Source: Nitrospira sp.
Lineage (GTDB): Bacteria > Nitrospirota > Nitrospiria > Nitrospirales > Nitrospiraceae
Length of the DNA: 6,100 nt
Assembly (NCBI GenBank): GCA_030456405.1
Contig: JAKDNQ010000139.1
Location: 1 to 6,100 of the forward strand
Direction: 5' to 3'
The notes under the pieces were generated by a model, which did no database searches, had not been told where the DNA came from, and saw only the letters and a program-made list of their open reading frames with translations. Positions 1-6,100 of this stretch are shown here, one piece after another; the stretch's first letter is position 1; each line of letters opens with the position of its first letter. The position numbers and the translations under genes were made by a program.

Positions 1-362
1 GCTCGAATCTCCAAGCCGCCTTTGCGGCGGGCGCGAATGATTACATTACCAAACCTGTACACAGCCTGGAACTCTTGGCACGGGCCTCCTCCGCGCTTGC
101 GCTGAAGAAAGAAATGGATTGCCGCAAGGCGCGTGAAGAAGAACTTCGTCGAAGCAACGATGAGCTGCAGAAAGCCCTGCGAGATGTCAAAGTCCTTAGA
201 GGCCTCATCCCTATCTGCGCATCGTGTAAAAAGATCCGAAATGACGGTGGATTCTGGCAGCAGTTGGAGGAATATATCGGCGAACACTCCGAGGCCGAAT
301 TCAGCCACGGTATCTGTCAAGCCTGCGTCAAAAAACTTTATCCTGGAGTTTATCAGGACTAG
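1..362 (+). CDS. Response regulator with C-terminal four-cysteine tail (5' end outside the window)
   Basis: Partial gene, open from the first base; the reading frame begins at base 3 and ends at a TAG at 360-362, leaving 119 visible residues. Residues 1-35 are the end of a receiver domain: the run [16 protein letters not shown] contains the conserved Lys-Pro (K17-P18) that contacts the phosphorylated Asp in this family. The Asp itself lies upstream of the window. Residues 35-65 are a charged, probably coiled-coil helix. The tail has C72-x2-C75 (ICASCKK) and C105-x2-C108 (GICQAC), with H102 nearby, followed by KLYP. This tail is a recurrent ending of response regulators and sensor kinases in environmental bacteria. 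Its function is not established to my knowledge; four paired cysteines suggest a metal (zinc) or redox site, which is inference. A TTG at 75 could be mistaken for the start, but the receiver homology runs upstream of it. The next gene begins 50 bp downstream on the same strand, so co-transcription is likely. Confidence 0.88.
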   Translation, partial: SNLQAAFAAGANDYITKPVHSLELLARASSALALKKEMDCRKAREEELRRSNDELQKALRDVKVLRGLIPICASCKKIRNDGGFWQQLEEYIGEHSEAEFSHGICQACVKKLYPGVYQD

Positions 363-412
363 CTGCTACGATTTCTCACGCGTACCGCTCGATTTACCGG
401 GACTTTGAACAC

Positions 413-1420
413 ATGAGCATCTTGATCGTTGATGATTCGGCGGACGACCGCCTCTTGGTTCAGTCGATCCTCTCGGCTGCCGGCTATGACGACCTCCTGA
501 TCGCCGATTCAGCTTCCTCGGCATTCCGTCTGTTGGGGCTTGATGATGGGAAACACAGCGCTGTCTCTCGGGTCGACTTGGTCCTCATGGATATCGTCAT
601 GTCGGGTATGAGCGGCATCGAAGCCTGCCGCCAAATCAAGGCGGTCGAACGATTCCGCGATACGCCGATTATGATGGTGACGGTAAAGACCGATCCCGTG
701 GATCTCCAGCTTGCCTTTGCCGCAGGGGCGCTCGACTATATTGGGAAACCCATCAATAAGATCGAGCTCTTGACTCGCGTCCGGTCGGTGTTGCGACTGG
801 TTCACGAAATCGAACGGCGGCGGGCGCATGAGCAGGAGCTTCTTGAGGTCATGCGCCAACTTCAGGAAGCGAACCAGATGTTGTTGCGCCTGTCGTGTCT
901 TGACGGCCTCACCGGCATTACGAACCGCCGGCAGTTTGACGACTTCTTGGATCAGGAATGGAGACGAGCTGTCCGCGAATTGACGCCACTGTCTTTGATC
1001 ATGCTCGACATCGATCGTTTCAAACCTTACAACGATGCCCTCGGCCATACGTCTGGTGATGAGTGCCTCCGGCAGGTGGCGGCTGCGATCTCGGGCGCCG
1101 TGAATAGACCCGGAGACTTGGTCGCCCGGTACGGCGGCGACGAATTTGTGGTTGTGCTTCCCGGCACCCGTACGGATGGCGCGGCACAAGTGGCGGAAAC
1201 GCTTCGGCAAAAAATTGAGGCGTTGGGTATTACGCATTCCGACGGTGGCTGCACCACTATCAGTGTGGGTTTTGCCAGTACGATTCCCAGCCGGAATAAC
1301 TCTCCCACTGATTTGATCAAGGCGGCCGATCAAGCGCTCTATCAAGCTAAGCAAGAAGGTCGCAATCGGGCGAAACAAGCCGGCACACTCTCTCTCGTTC
1401 CCAACACCCGTGACACGTGA
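413..1420 (+). CDS. REC-GGDEF response regulator, probable active diguanylate cyclase
   Basis: A complete protein of 335 residues, predicted to make cyclic di-GMP from two GTP in the cytoplasm under phosphorylation control. Residues 1-125 are a receiver domain: acidic pair D7/D8, phospho-acceptor D60 (VLMDIVMSG), T90, and K112-P113. Residues 128-160 form a charged helix linking to the GGDEF domain (about 161-325), which starts with [13 protein letters not shown]. Metal-binding D199 and D201 lie in LDIDRFK, substrate-side N207 and D216 in [14 protein letters not shown], and the signature RYGGDEF has GGDEF at 241-245. The inhibitory-site motif RxxD is intact at R232-D235, five residues before GGDEF, so product feedback is expected. 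The order REC-GGDEF and the length match the PleD/WspR class of regulators, with one receiver. The ATG at 413 begins directly at the first receiver strand (MSILIVDD); only a weak purine-rich site (CCGGGA) precedes it. No DNA-binding or EAL domain is present. Its receiver resembles the end of the receiver in the gene upstream. Confidence 0.95.
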   Translation: MSILIVDDSADDRLLVQSILSAAGYDDLLIADSASSAFRLLGLDDGKHSAVSRVDLVLMDIVMSGMSGIEACRQIKAVERFRDTPIMMVTVKTDPVDLQLAFAAGALDYIGKPINKIELLTRVRSVLRLVHEIERRRAHEQELLEVMRQLQEANQMLLRLSCLDGLTGITNRRQFDDFLDQEWRRAVRELTPLSLIMLDIDRFKPYNDALGHTSGDECLRQVAAAISGAVNRPGDLVARYGGDEFVVVLPGTRTDGAAQVAETLRQKIEALGITHSDGGCTTISVGFASTIPSRNNSPTDLIKAADQALYQAKQEGRNRAKQAGTLSLVPNTRDT

Positions 1421-1444
1421 TACCCCGATGTTCTCCTGTCGCAG

Positions 1445-1456
1445 GCGCACGTGCGC
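1445..1456. repeat. 12-bp perfect palindrome 25 bp after the REC-GGDEF stop
   Basis: GCGCACGTGCGC reads the same on both strands. In RNA it could fold only into a short GC stem with a four-base loop, and it is not followed by a T-run, so it is not a standard intrinsic terminator. It could be a protein-binding site with a CACGTG core. A perfect palindrome of this length is expected about once or twice by chance in a window this size, so its significance is doubtful. Confidence 0.3.
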
Positions 1457-1739
1457 ATGCATTGACCGGCCGCTCACAAACCACACCTGCACGATCAACG
1501 ATCATAAAGTGAGAGCGTAGAGAAGGGATCGATGTCTCCCGCGATGGCGTGAGGCGACGAGAACTCCAACACCCACCTCTCGCCTCTGTCGTCGATTCAC
1601 TGCTTCCAGGCGAGGTCGCGACTGCCTGCTTTTTGCAGTAATCTGCCACTGAGGGTGGAGAAAACAGTAAGGACCGATTTCTGATTGCTCATGATCGCTA
1701 TCGGAAGATGGCGGCGTGAATGACGAATTGGTTGGGTCA

Positions 1740-1766
1740 TTGACGGCTGTTGGGTTATCGTAAGAT
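1740..1766 (+). promoter_or_regulatory. Possible sigma70-type promoter upstream of the hybrid kinase gene
   Basis: TTGACG at 1740-1745 matches five of six bases of the -35 consensus, and TAAGAT at 1761-1766 matches four of six of the -10 consensus. The spacer is only 15 bp, shorter than the usual 16-18 bp, which weakens the case. If used, it would give an untranslated leader of more than 300 bases before the kinase start at 2097, or it could drive the doubtful small frame at 1840. The assignment rests on consensus matching alone. Confidence 0.2.
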
Positions 1767-1839
1767 GTGGTCCAAACAACGTAAGACGTTCTCCGTATCC
1801 TTAAGAATGCCGCTGCGCCCGATGTGACGACACAGTAGC

Positions 1840-2082
1840 ATGAAGGACTGGCGAATCTATCTGAATTTCAGTATGAGCAGACAGATCGTGACCGGCTTCA
1901 TCGTGAACCTCCCAGTGATCGGCGAATATTCGAGGGTCTCGCAGTCCTCCTCGCCCTGCTGCTTTCTTCGTGGCCATGGCAGGCTATCCACCGCTTCAAA
2001 CAGGCCGGCAACAATGAATCTCCAGTGGCCTATTGAAGAACTGTTTTGCCTTTATGACTCGTGGATTTCGGTATTAGAGTGA
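1840..2082 (+). pseudogene. Doubtful small open frame, possibly a decayed membrane-protein fragment
   Basis: An 80-codon frame opens at ATG 1840. Its first 30 residues (MKDWRIYLNFSMSRQIVTGF, then IVNLPVIGEYSRV) loosely resemble the start of a membrane-bound sensor kinase or chemoreceptor, where a short basic stretch leads into the first membrane helix. The later residues of this frame look like nonsense. In another frame, bases 1923-2036 encode IFEGLAVLLALLLSSWPWQA followed by IHRFKQAGNN, which resembles a second membrane helix with a basic cytoplasmic exit. A frameshifted, internally deleted remnant would explain both, but the similarity is only by eye. No good ribosome binding site precedes the ATG. 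It may equally be chance coding. Confidence 0.15.
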
Positions 2083-2096
2083 TCTTCAACAGACCT

Positions 2097-5000
2097 ATGA
2101 ACATTCTTGTCATTGAGGACAGTTGGGAGGAAATGATCCTCTTGCGAACTGCCCTTTCTGCCGTCACGAGTGTTGCCATTCGAGTGGTACCTGTGGACCA
2201 GCTCTCAGCCGCCTCTGCCTGTCTGACTGCGGGGTGTTTCGATGCGATCATCTTGGATCTCAACCTACCCGATAGCACCGGCCTCGAAACACTCATACGC
2301 GTGCAAGCGTGGGCGCCGCAGATTCCGGTGGTCATCATCGCGGGTCTGGATGACGAGCGGCTGTCGATGGAAGGAATCCGAGCCGGAGCTCAGGACTACA
2401 TCGTGAAGGGGCGGTACGACGGAGCGCTACTTTCTCGTTCTCTATGTACTGCCATCGAGCGGAAACGGCTGTTGACCGAGCTAGCGGCGCGCGTCGCTGA
2501 CCGTACGGCGGAGATCGCAAGTGCCGATCAATCTCTGCAACGCGACAGGATGGACCTCAAGCACATGGAAGATATCGCGCGCGACCGTGACGCACGGTTC
2601 CGTGCCCTCTATGATGAAACCCCGTTCATGCATTTCACAGTGAATCAACAAGGCACGGTGCTTTCCATCAACAGTCTCGGTGCGACACAGTTGGGATATA
2701 CACCGGAAGAATTGATTGGGCACTCTCTCCTGTCGGTCTTTTATGAAGAGGACAGGAATGCAGTCGCCAGAAAGTTGGCTGAGGCTTTCGCCAATCCTGC
2801 CTGCACAGCCTGGTGGACATTCCGGATAGTAAAGAAAGATGAAACCATCATCTGGGTCAGTGAAACCGTCAGAGTTGCGCGAAGCGCCGACACTCCAGTC
2901 GCTCTCATTGCCTGCGAAGACGTGACCGCGTTCAAGCAAGCGGAGAAGAAGCGAGGGGAACAGGACTTGCCCAACATGATGATGTTGAGCGCAGGACCTA
3001 GCGGCATCAACCGCGTGGCTTTCGACGGAACGTTGCTGCAAATAAATCCTGTCGGACTACGATTCATTGAGGCGTCCACCGAGCAAGATGCGCTTGGTCG
3101 TTCGATGTTCGACCTTGTTGCCCCTGAACATCGCGCCTCGTTTGTGGATATGCATGACGATGTGATCGCCGGTCACGAACGAACGCTCCAATTTAAAATT
3201 CAAGGTCTCAAGGGATCCATCCGTTGGATGGAGACCTATGCCGTGCCCTTTCGAAATCCTGTCACTGGTGGCGCCGAACATCTCGCTGTGACTCACGACA
3301 TCACCGAACGCAAAAAGAGAGAGGACGCGGATGAGCTGGAGCGCAAACGGGTCGTTCAGTCACTCGAACAGAGTCGGTTGCTGTTGCAATCCTTCGTGGA
3401 GCACACGCCGGCCGCTGTGGCGATGTTCGACCAGCAGCTTCGATATGTGGCCGTCAGTCAGCGCTGGTATCAGGACTATCAGCTTGGCGAGCGAGACATC
3501 ATCGGGCAGCACCATTACGACGTATTCCCTGAAATCCGTGACATGAGAGAGTGGCAGGATATCCATCAACGATGTCTGGCCGGCGCGAGTGAGCGGCGGG
3601 AAGAAGATTCTTTTGTGCGAGCGGACGGTCACACCGACTGGCTGCGGTGGGAGGCGCGGCCCTGGTATGACCAGAACGGGGCTATCGGCGGGATCATCAT
3701 GTTCACGGAATTGATTACGGAACAGAAGCGGATTCAGGAAGCCTTGCTCCAGGCGAAAGAAGTGGCCGAGACAGCCACCAGGGCCAAGAGTGAATTCCTC
3801 GCCAACATGAGCCATGAGATTCGCACACCGATGAACGCGATAGTCGGAATGGCCGACCTGCTGGGGGAGACCTCCCTCACCGACGAACAGGGCAAGTACG
3901 TGCGCATCTTCAGAAACGCCGGCCAGAACCTCATGACCCTGTTGAACGACATCCTCGATCTCTCCAAGGTGGAAGCGAAGCAAGTCGAGCTGGAACGGAT
4001 CCATTTCGATCTGCAGGACGTGATTGACAACGTGATCGACCTGCTGGCCCTGCGGGCCCGCGATAAGAATGTGGAGCCGACTTGCTACGTGTCGCCTGCG
4101 GTCCCCCGATACCTCTACGGTGATCCGACCCGTCTCCAACAGATTCTGGTCAATCTTGTCGGCAATGCCATCAAGTTCACCGAGCAGGGTTCCATCGAAT
4201 TGCGCGTGGTGCCGAACCCAGAAATCTCCGAACCAGGCGCCCTGCTCTTCTCGGTCACCGACACCGGGATCGGTATTCCCTCAGATAAGCTGGAGTCAAT
4301 TTTCGACAGTTTCACGCAAGCGCACGTCTCCACCGCGCGTAAATACGGCGGTACCGGACTGGGTCTCGCTATCTGTAAGCAACTCGCCACCCTGATGGAC
4401 GGTCGCATCTGGGCCGAGAGCACAGTCGGCCAAGGCAGCACGATCTCGTGCGCGCTGCGCTTGGACGTCGAGTCGGAGTCTCCAGAAGCCACACTCTCCA
4501 CCTTCACAGACTTGAACGGTCTTCGGGTGTTGGTCGTGGATGACAACGCGACGAACCGACTCATCGCTCGAGAGGCCTTGACCGCTTGGACTATGCTGGC
4601 GGAGGAGGCGCCGGACGGTCTGACCGCGCTGACTGAGCTGAAACGGGCGCGGGAGGCCGGTGAGCCATATAAATTTGTGCTGCTCGACTCCCGCATGCCC
4701 GATCTCAACGGATTCGAAGTCGCCGAACGGATCCGAGCGGATCCGTTCCTGAGGGATCTCGCCATCTTGATGCTGACGTCGGACTTCGGAGGGTCCACCT
4801 ACCGGTCAGGTGAGGTGTCTCGCACCTACGACCTAGGTCTGGCCGGATATTTGGAAAAACCCATTAAACGGTCCGAGCTCCGCCGCGCGCTCGTGATCGC
4901 ACATAGACGAATGCAAGGGTTGCCTCCATTGCCGAGGCAGGTCGAGGCGCCCGTGGCATTGGTGGATCACCGACCACTAAGAATTTTGGTTGTGGAGGAT

Positions 5001-5366
5001 TCGCCTGATAACCAGCTTCTCATTAAGGCCTACCTCAAAGCGACCCCGTACAAGGTGGACCTCGCGGAAAACGGGCGCATTGCCTGTGACATGGTGACCG
5101 TCGGCCGGTATGACCTCGTGCTGATGGATGTGCACATGCCGGTAATGGACGGCTATACCACGACCGCGACCATCAGGGAATGGGAGAGGAGACAGGGTAT
5201 TCCACCGATACCGATTGTTGCGGTAACGGCCTATGCATACCCTGAAGATAAGCGACGAATCAAAGATGTCGGGTGCAATGGCGTGTTGGCCAAACCCATC
5301 AAGCGAGCCGCTTTACTGGAAGCTATTCTGAGTCACACAGGAGCGGGTGGCCACCCGACGCAGTGA
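2097..5366 (+). CDS. Soluble hybrid histidine kinase: REC-PAS-PAS-PAS-HisKA-HATPase-REC-REC
   Basis: A 1089-residue cytoplasmic hybrid kinase with no signal peptide or membrane segment. Domains in order: receiver 1-120 (E7/D8, D54 in LDLNLPDS, K104); helix 121-165; PAS 165-285; PAS 295-405 ending [11 protein letters not shown] 430-545 ending ITEQKR; HisKA 562-630 with phospho-accepting H573 in [10 protein letters not shown]; ATPase 676-790 with N-box N690, DTGIGIP at 722-728 and GGTGLGLAI at 751-759; receiver 809-935 (D815/D816, D864, T894, K921); receiver 962-1080 (E967/D968, D1011, T1044, K1066). It should autophosphorylate H573 and pass phosphate to its receivers. No HPt domain is present, so an onward relay would need a separate protein. 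The first receiver has A82 where Thr/Ser is usual. Start: in-frame GTGs at 2061 and 2079 would add 12 or 6 residues, but ATG 2097 aligns exactly with the start of the paralogous receiver at 5413 and with the first receiver strand. None of these starts has a good ribosome binding site. The three PAS domains probably sense or relay an intracellular signal, ligand unknown. Confidence 0.95.
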   Translation: MNILVIEDSWEEMILLRTALSAVTSVAIRVVPVDQLSAASACLTAGCFDAIILDLNLPDSTGLETLIRVQAWAPQIPVVIIAGLDDERLSMEGIRAGAQDYIVKGRYDGALLSRSLCTAIERKRLLTELAARVADRTAEIASADQSLQRDRMDLKHMEDIARDRDARFRALYDETPFMHFTVNQQGTVLSINSLGATQLGYTPEELIGHSLLSVFYEEDRNAVARKLAEAFANPACTAWWTFRIVKKDETIIWVSETVRVARSADTPVALIACEDVTAFKQAEKKRGEQDLPNMMMLSAGPSGINRVAFDGTLLQINPVGLRFIEASTEQDALGRSMFDLVAPEHRASFVDMHDDVIAGHERTLQFKIQGLKGSIRWMETYAVPFRNPVTGGAEHLAVTHDITERKKREDADELERKRVVQSLEQSRLLLQSFVEHTPAAVAMFDQQLRYVAVSQRWYQDYQLGERDIIGQHHYDVFPEIRDMREWQDIHQRCLAGASERREEDSFVRADGHTDWLRWEARPWYDQNGAIGGIIMFTELITEQKRIQEALLQAKEVAETATRAKSEFLANMSHEIRTPMNAIVGMADLLGETSLTDEQGKYVRIFRNAGQNLMTLLNDILDLSKVEAKQVELERIHFDLQDVIDNVIDLLALRARDKNVEPTCYVSPAVPRYLYGDPTRLQQILVNLVGNAIKFTEQGSIELRVVPNPEISEPGALLFSVTDTGIGIPSDKLESIFDSFTQAHVSTARKYGGTGLGLAICKQLATLMDGRIWAESTVGQGSTISCALRLDVESESPEATLSTFTDLNGLRVLVVDDNATNRLIAREALTAWTMLAEEAPDGLTALTELKRAREAGEPYKFVLLDSRMPDLNGFEVAERIRADPFLRDLAILMLTSDFGGSTYRSGEVSRTYDLGLAGYLEKPIKRSELRRALVIAHRRMQGLPPLPRQVEAPVALVDHRPLRILVVEDSPDNQLLIKAYLKATPYKVDLAENGRIACDMVTVGRYDLVLMDVHMPVMDGYTTTATIREWERRQGIPPIPIVAVTAYAYPEDKRRIKDVGCNGVLAKPIKRAALLEAILSHTGAGGHPTQ
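5344..5357. repeat. 14-bp perfect palindrome at the 3' end of the hybrid kinase gene
   Basis: CGGGTGGCCACCCG is fully self-complementary and lies inside the last codons of the kinase gene, just before its TGA. In RNA it could form a five-pair GC stem with a four-base loop. No T-run follows, so it is not a clear intrinsic terminator. It might tune read-through or mRNA stability before the next gene, whose start is 56 bp away. A 14-bp palindrome by chance in a window this size is not rare (expectation about 0.4). Confidence 0.3.
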
Positions 5367-5397
5367 CACAGGGGCAGGCATCTGCTAAAGAGGCGCG

Positions 5398-5403
5398 AAG
5401 GAG
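5398..5403 (+). promoter_or_regulatory. Strong ribosome binding site for the REC-PAS gene
   Basis: AAGGAG lies nine bases before the ATG at 5413, a near-ideal Shine-Dalgarno match. It fixes the start of the last gene and, because that protein aligns residue for residue with the kinase from ATG 2097, it indirectly supports the kinase start too. It is the only strong site of this kind ahead of a gene in the window. Confidence 0.8.
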
Positions 5404-5412
5404 AAGCGACGT

Positions 5413-6100
5413 ATGATCGTCCTTGCCATCGAGGATAATCGGCAGGAGATGGCCCTGCTGCGAGAAGCACTCTCCAGTTCCACGAACACCACCATTCTTA
5501 TCGAGCATGCGGATCGGTTGTCAGCGTCGTTGTCTTGCCTGGCCGCAAGACGTTTCGATGCCATACTCCTGGACCTCAACCTCCCTGACAGCAACGGCCT
5601 CAATACGCTCGCGCGTGTGAAAGCCCAGGCGCCGGAGCTTCCGGTCGTGATCCTCACAGACCTGAATGCCGAGCCAATGGCGATGTTAGCCATTCAGAAT
5701 GGAGCGCAAGATTATGTATTGAAGGGGTCATACGATGGGGGAGCGGTCTACCGTTCTCTACGCACAGCCGTCGAGCGAAAGCGGCTGATGACGGACCTAG
5801 AGGCGCGTGTTGCCGAGCGCAAGCAGATGGAGGAGATCCTTCGCATTTCCCAGCAGCGCTACGCCTCTTTGCTCAACTCCGTGAACGGGATCGTGTGGGA
5901 GGCGGACCCAGCCACTTTTTGCTTTACCTTTGTGAGCACTCAAGCCGAGCATCTCCTCGGCTACCCTGTTCAGCAATGGCTCAACAATCCGTCGTTCTGG
6001 CCCGATCACATCCATCCCGAGGACCGCGAACAAGCCGTGGCCTATTGCACGGAGCAGACGAAGTTGGGATTGGATCATGATTTTGAATACCGGATGCTCG
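5413..6100 (+). CDS. REC-PAS signalling protein (3' end outside the window)
   Basis: The frame runs open from ATG 5413 to the window edge, giving 229 visible residues. Residues 1-120 are a receiver: E7/D8, phospho-acceptor D54 ([11 protein letters not shown]), T82 and K104 in DYVLKGSYDG. A charged helix (about 119-147, AVERKRLMTDLEARVAERKQ) leads to a PAS domain beginning near 148 with WEADP, FTFVS, AEHLLGYP and HIHPEDRE, typical of the PAS_3 type; it is cut at DFEYRML. About 78 of the first 136 residues are identical to the receiver of the upstream hybrid kinase with no gaps, so the two are paralogues, probably from local duplication. The gap of 46 bp suggests co-transcription with the kinase. 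What follows is unknown: in this family the PAS domain may lead to more PAS domains and a histidine kinase, or to a GGDEF output. It is cytoplasmic as far as can be seen. Confidence 0.92.
   Translation, partial: MIVLAIEDNRQEMALLREALSSSTNTTILIEHADRLSASLSCLAARRFDAILLDLNLPDSNGLNTLARVKAQAPELPVVILTDLNAEPMAMLAIQNGAQDYVLKGSYDGGAVYRSLRTAVERKRLMTDLEARVAERKQMEEILRISQQRYASLLNSVNGIVWEADPATFCFTFVSTQAEHLLGYPVQQWLNNPSFWPDHIHPEDREQAVAYCTEQTKLGLDHDFEYRML

Larger units (their letters stand above)
1421..2096. other. 676-bp intergenic stretch without a convincing gene
   Basis: No open frame here has a recognisable product on either strand. The best + strand candidate is an 80-codon frame from ATG 1840 to 2082; its sequence (MKDWRIYLNF...) has no strong ribosome binding site and low-complexity, Ser/Cys-rich middle residues. 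A second frame, open from 1839 to 2036 without any ATG, GTG or TTG near its beginning, encodes a hydrophobic run (GLAVLLALLLSSWPW) followed by basic residues, resembling a membrane segment. The two frames overlap and might be pieces of one broken membrane-protein gene. The 5' part, 1421-1740, shows only tiny frames. The stretch probably separates two transcription units and may hold the promoter of the hybrid kinase gene. No transcription terminator with a T-run was found in it. Confidence 0.6.

Noticed and set aside
509..1498. 329-codon open frame on the minus strand opposite the REC-GGDEF gene
   Set aside because: It lies opposite a gene with complete catalytic motifs, and its own translation (rich in Arg, His, Gln) shows no recognisable domain; long antisense frames are common in GC-rich coding DNA.
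1494..1505. ATCAACGATCA is the reverse complement of a stretch at the start of the REC-GGDEF gene (near 422-432)
   Set aside because: Only about 11 bases match, and one copy is constrained by the receiver motif LIVDD; likely chance.
1532..1552. Six-codon ATG frame (MSPAMA) preceded by AGAAGGG, as a possible leader peptide
   Set aside because: The spacing is plausible, but there is no run of regulatory codons, no attenuator hairpin and no gene close downstream.
1626..1638. CTGC-TTTTT-GCAG inverted repeat as a terminator
   Set aside because: The stem is only four pairs and the T-run is in the loop, not after the stem.
3360..4139. 259-codon minus-strand frame opposite the third PAS and HisKA region
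   Set aside because: The opposite strand encodes well-conserved PAS and HisKA motifs; the antisense product has no recognisable features.
4115..4798. 227-codon minus-strand frame opposite the ATPase and second receiver
   Set aside because: Ser/Arg-rich translation typical of an antisense shadow; the sense strand carries the N-box, both glycine boxes and the receiver Asp.

Overview
The window comes from a bacterial chromosome with GC-rich coding sequence, and it holds almost nothing but two-component signalling genes, all on the + strand. The large soluble REC-PAS-kinase proteins and a response regulator ending in a four-cysteine tail are combinations familiar from Nitrospira and some deltaproteobacteria. 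I lean towards a Nitrospira-like organism. That is an inference from protein style, because no taxonomic marker gene is present.

Layout. Bases 1-362 hold the 3' end of a response regulator: the end of a receiver (REC) domain, a charged helix and a Cys-x2-Cys ... Cys-x2-Cys tail. After a 50-bp gap, 413-1420 encodes a complete REC-GGDEF protein whose diguanylate cyclase motifs and inhibitory site are intact. Bases 1421-2096 are a 676-bp stretch with no convincing gene. It holds a weak possible promoter, a small palindrome and a short open frame that could be a decayed membrane-protein fragment. Bases 2097-5366 encode a large soluble hybrid histidine kinase, REC-PAS-PAS-PAS-HisKA-HATPase-REC-REC, 1089 residues from the start I prefer. 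After a 46-bp gap with a good ribosome binding site, 5413 to the window end holds the start of another REC-PAS protein, cut off inside its PAS domain.

How they fit together. The genes form two neighbouring pairs with related receivers. The receiver ends of the first two genes resemble each other (26 of 48 aligned residues identical by hand). The N-terminal receivers of the last two genes are close paralogues (about 78 of 136 identical, without gaps). This suggests local duplication followed by divergence of the output domain: cysteine tail versus diguanylate cyclase in the first pair, and a long hybrid kinase versus a REC-PAS protein of unseen end in the second. A plausible model is a cytoplasmic phosphorelay in which the hybrid kinase feeds response regulators, one of which makes cyclic di-GMP. 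No HPt domain, DNA-binding output or membrane sensor is visible, so the partners and the signal are unknown.

I see no RNA gene, CRISPR array, insertion sequence or phage gene. The window looks like a regulatory cluster and not a new defence or biosynthetic system. Its most interesting points are the paired receiver paralogues, a receiver lacking the usual Thr/Ser, the cysteine tail and the unexplained gap.
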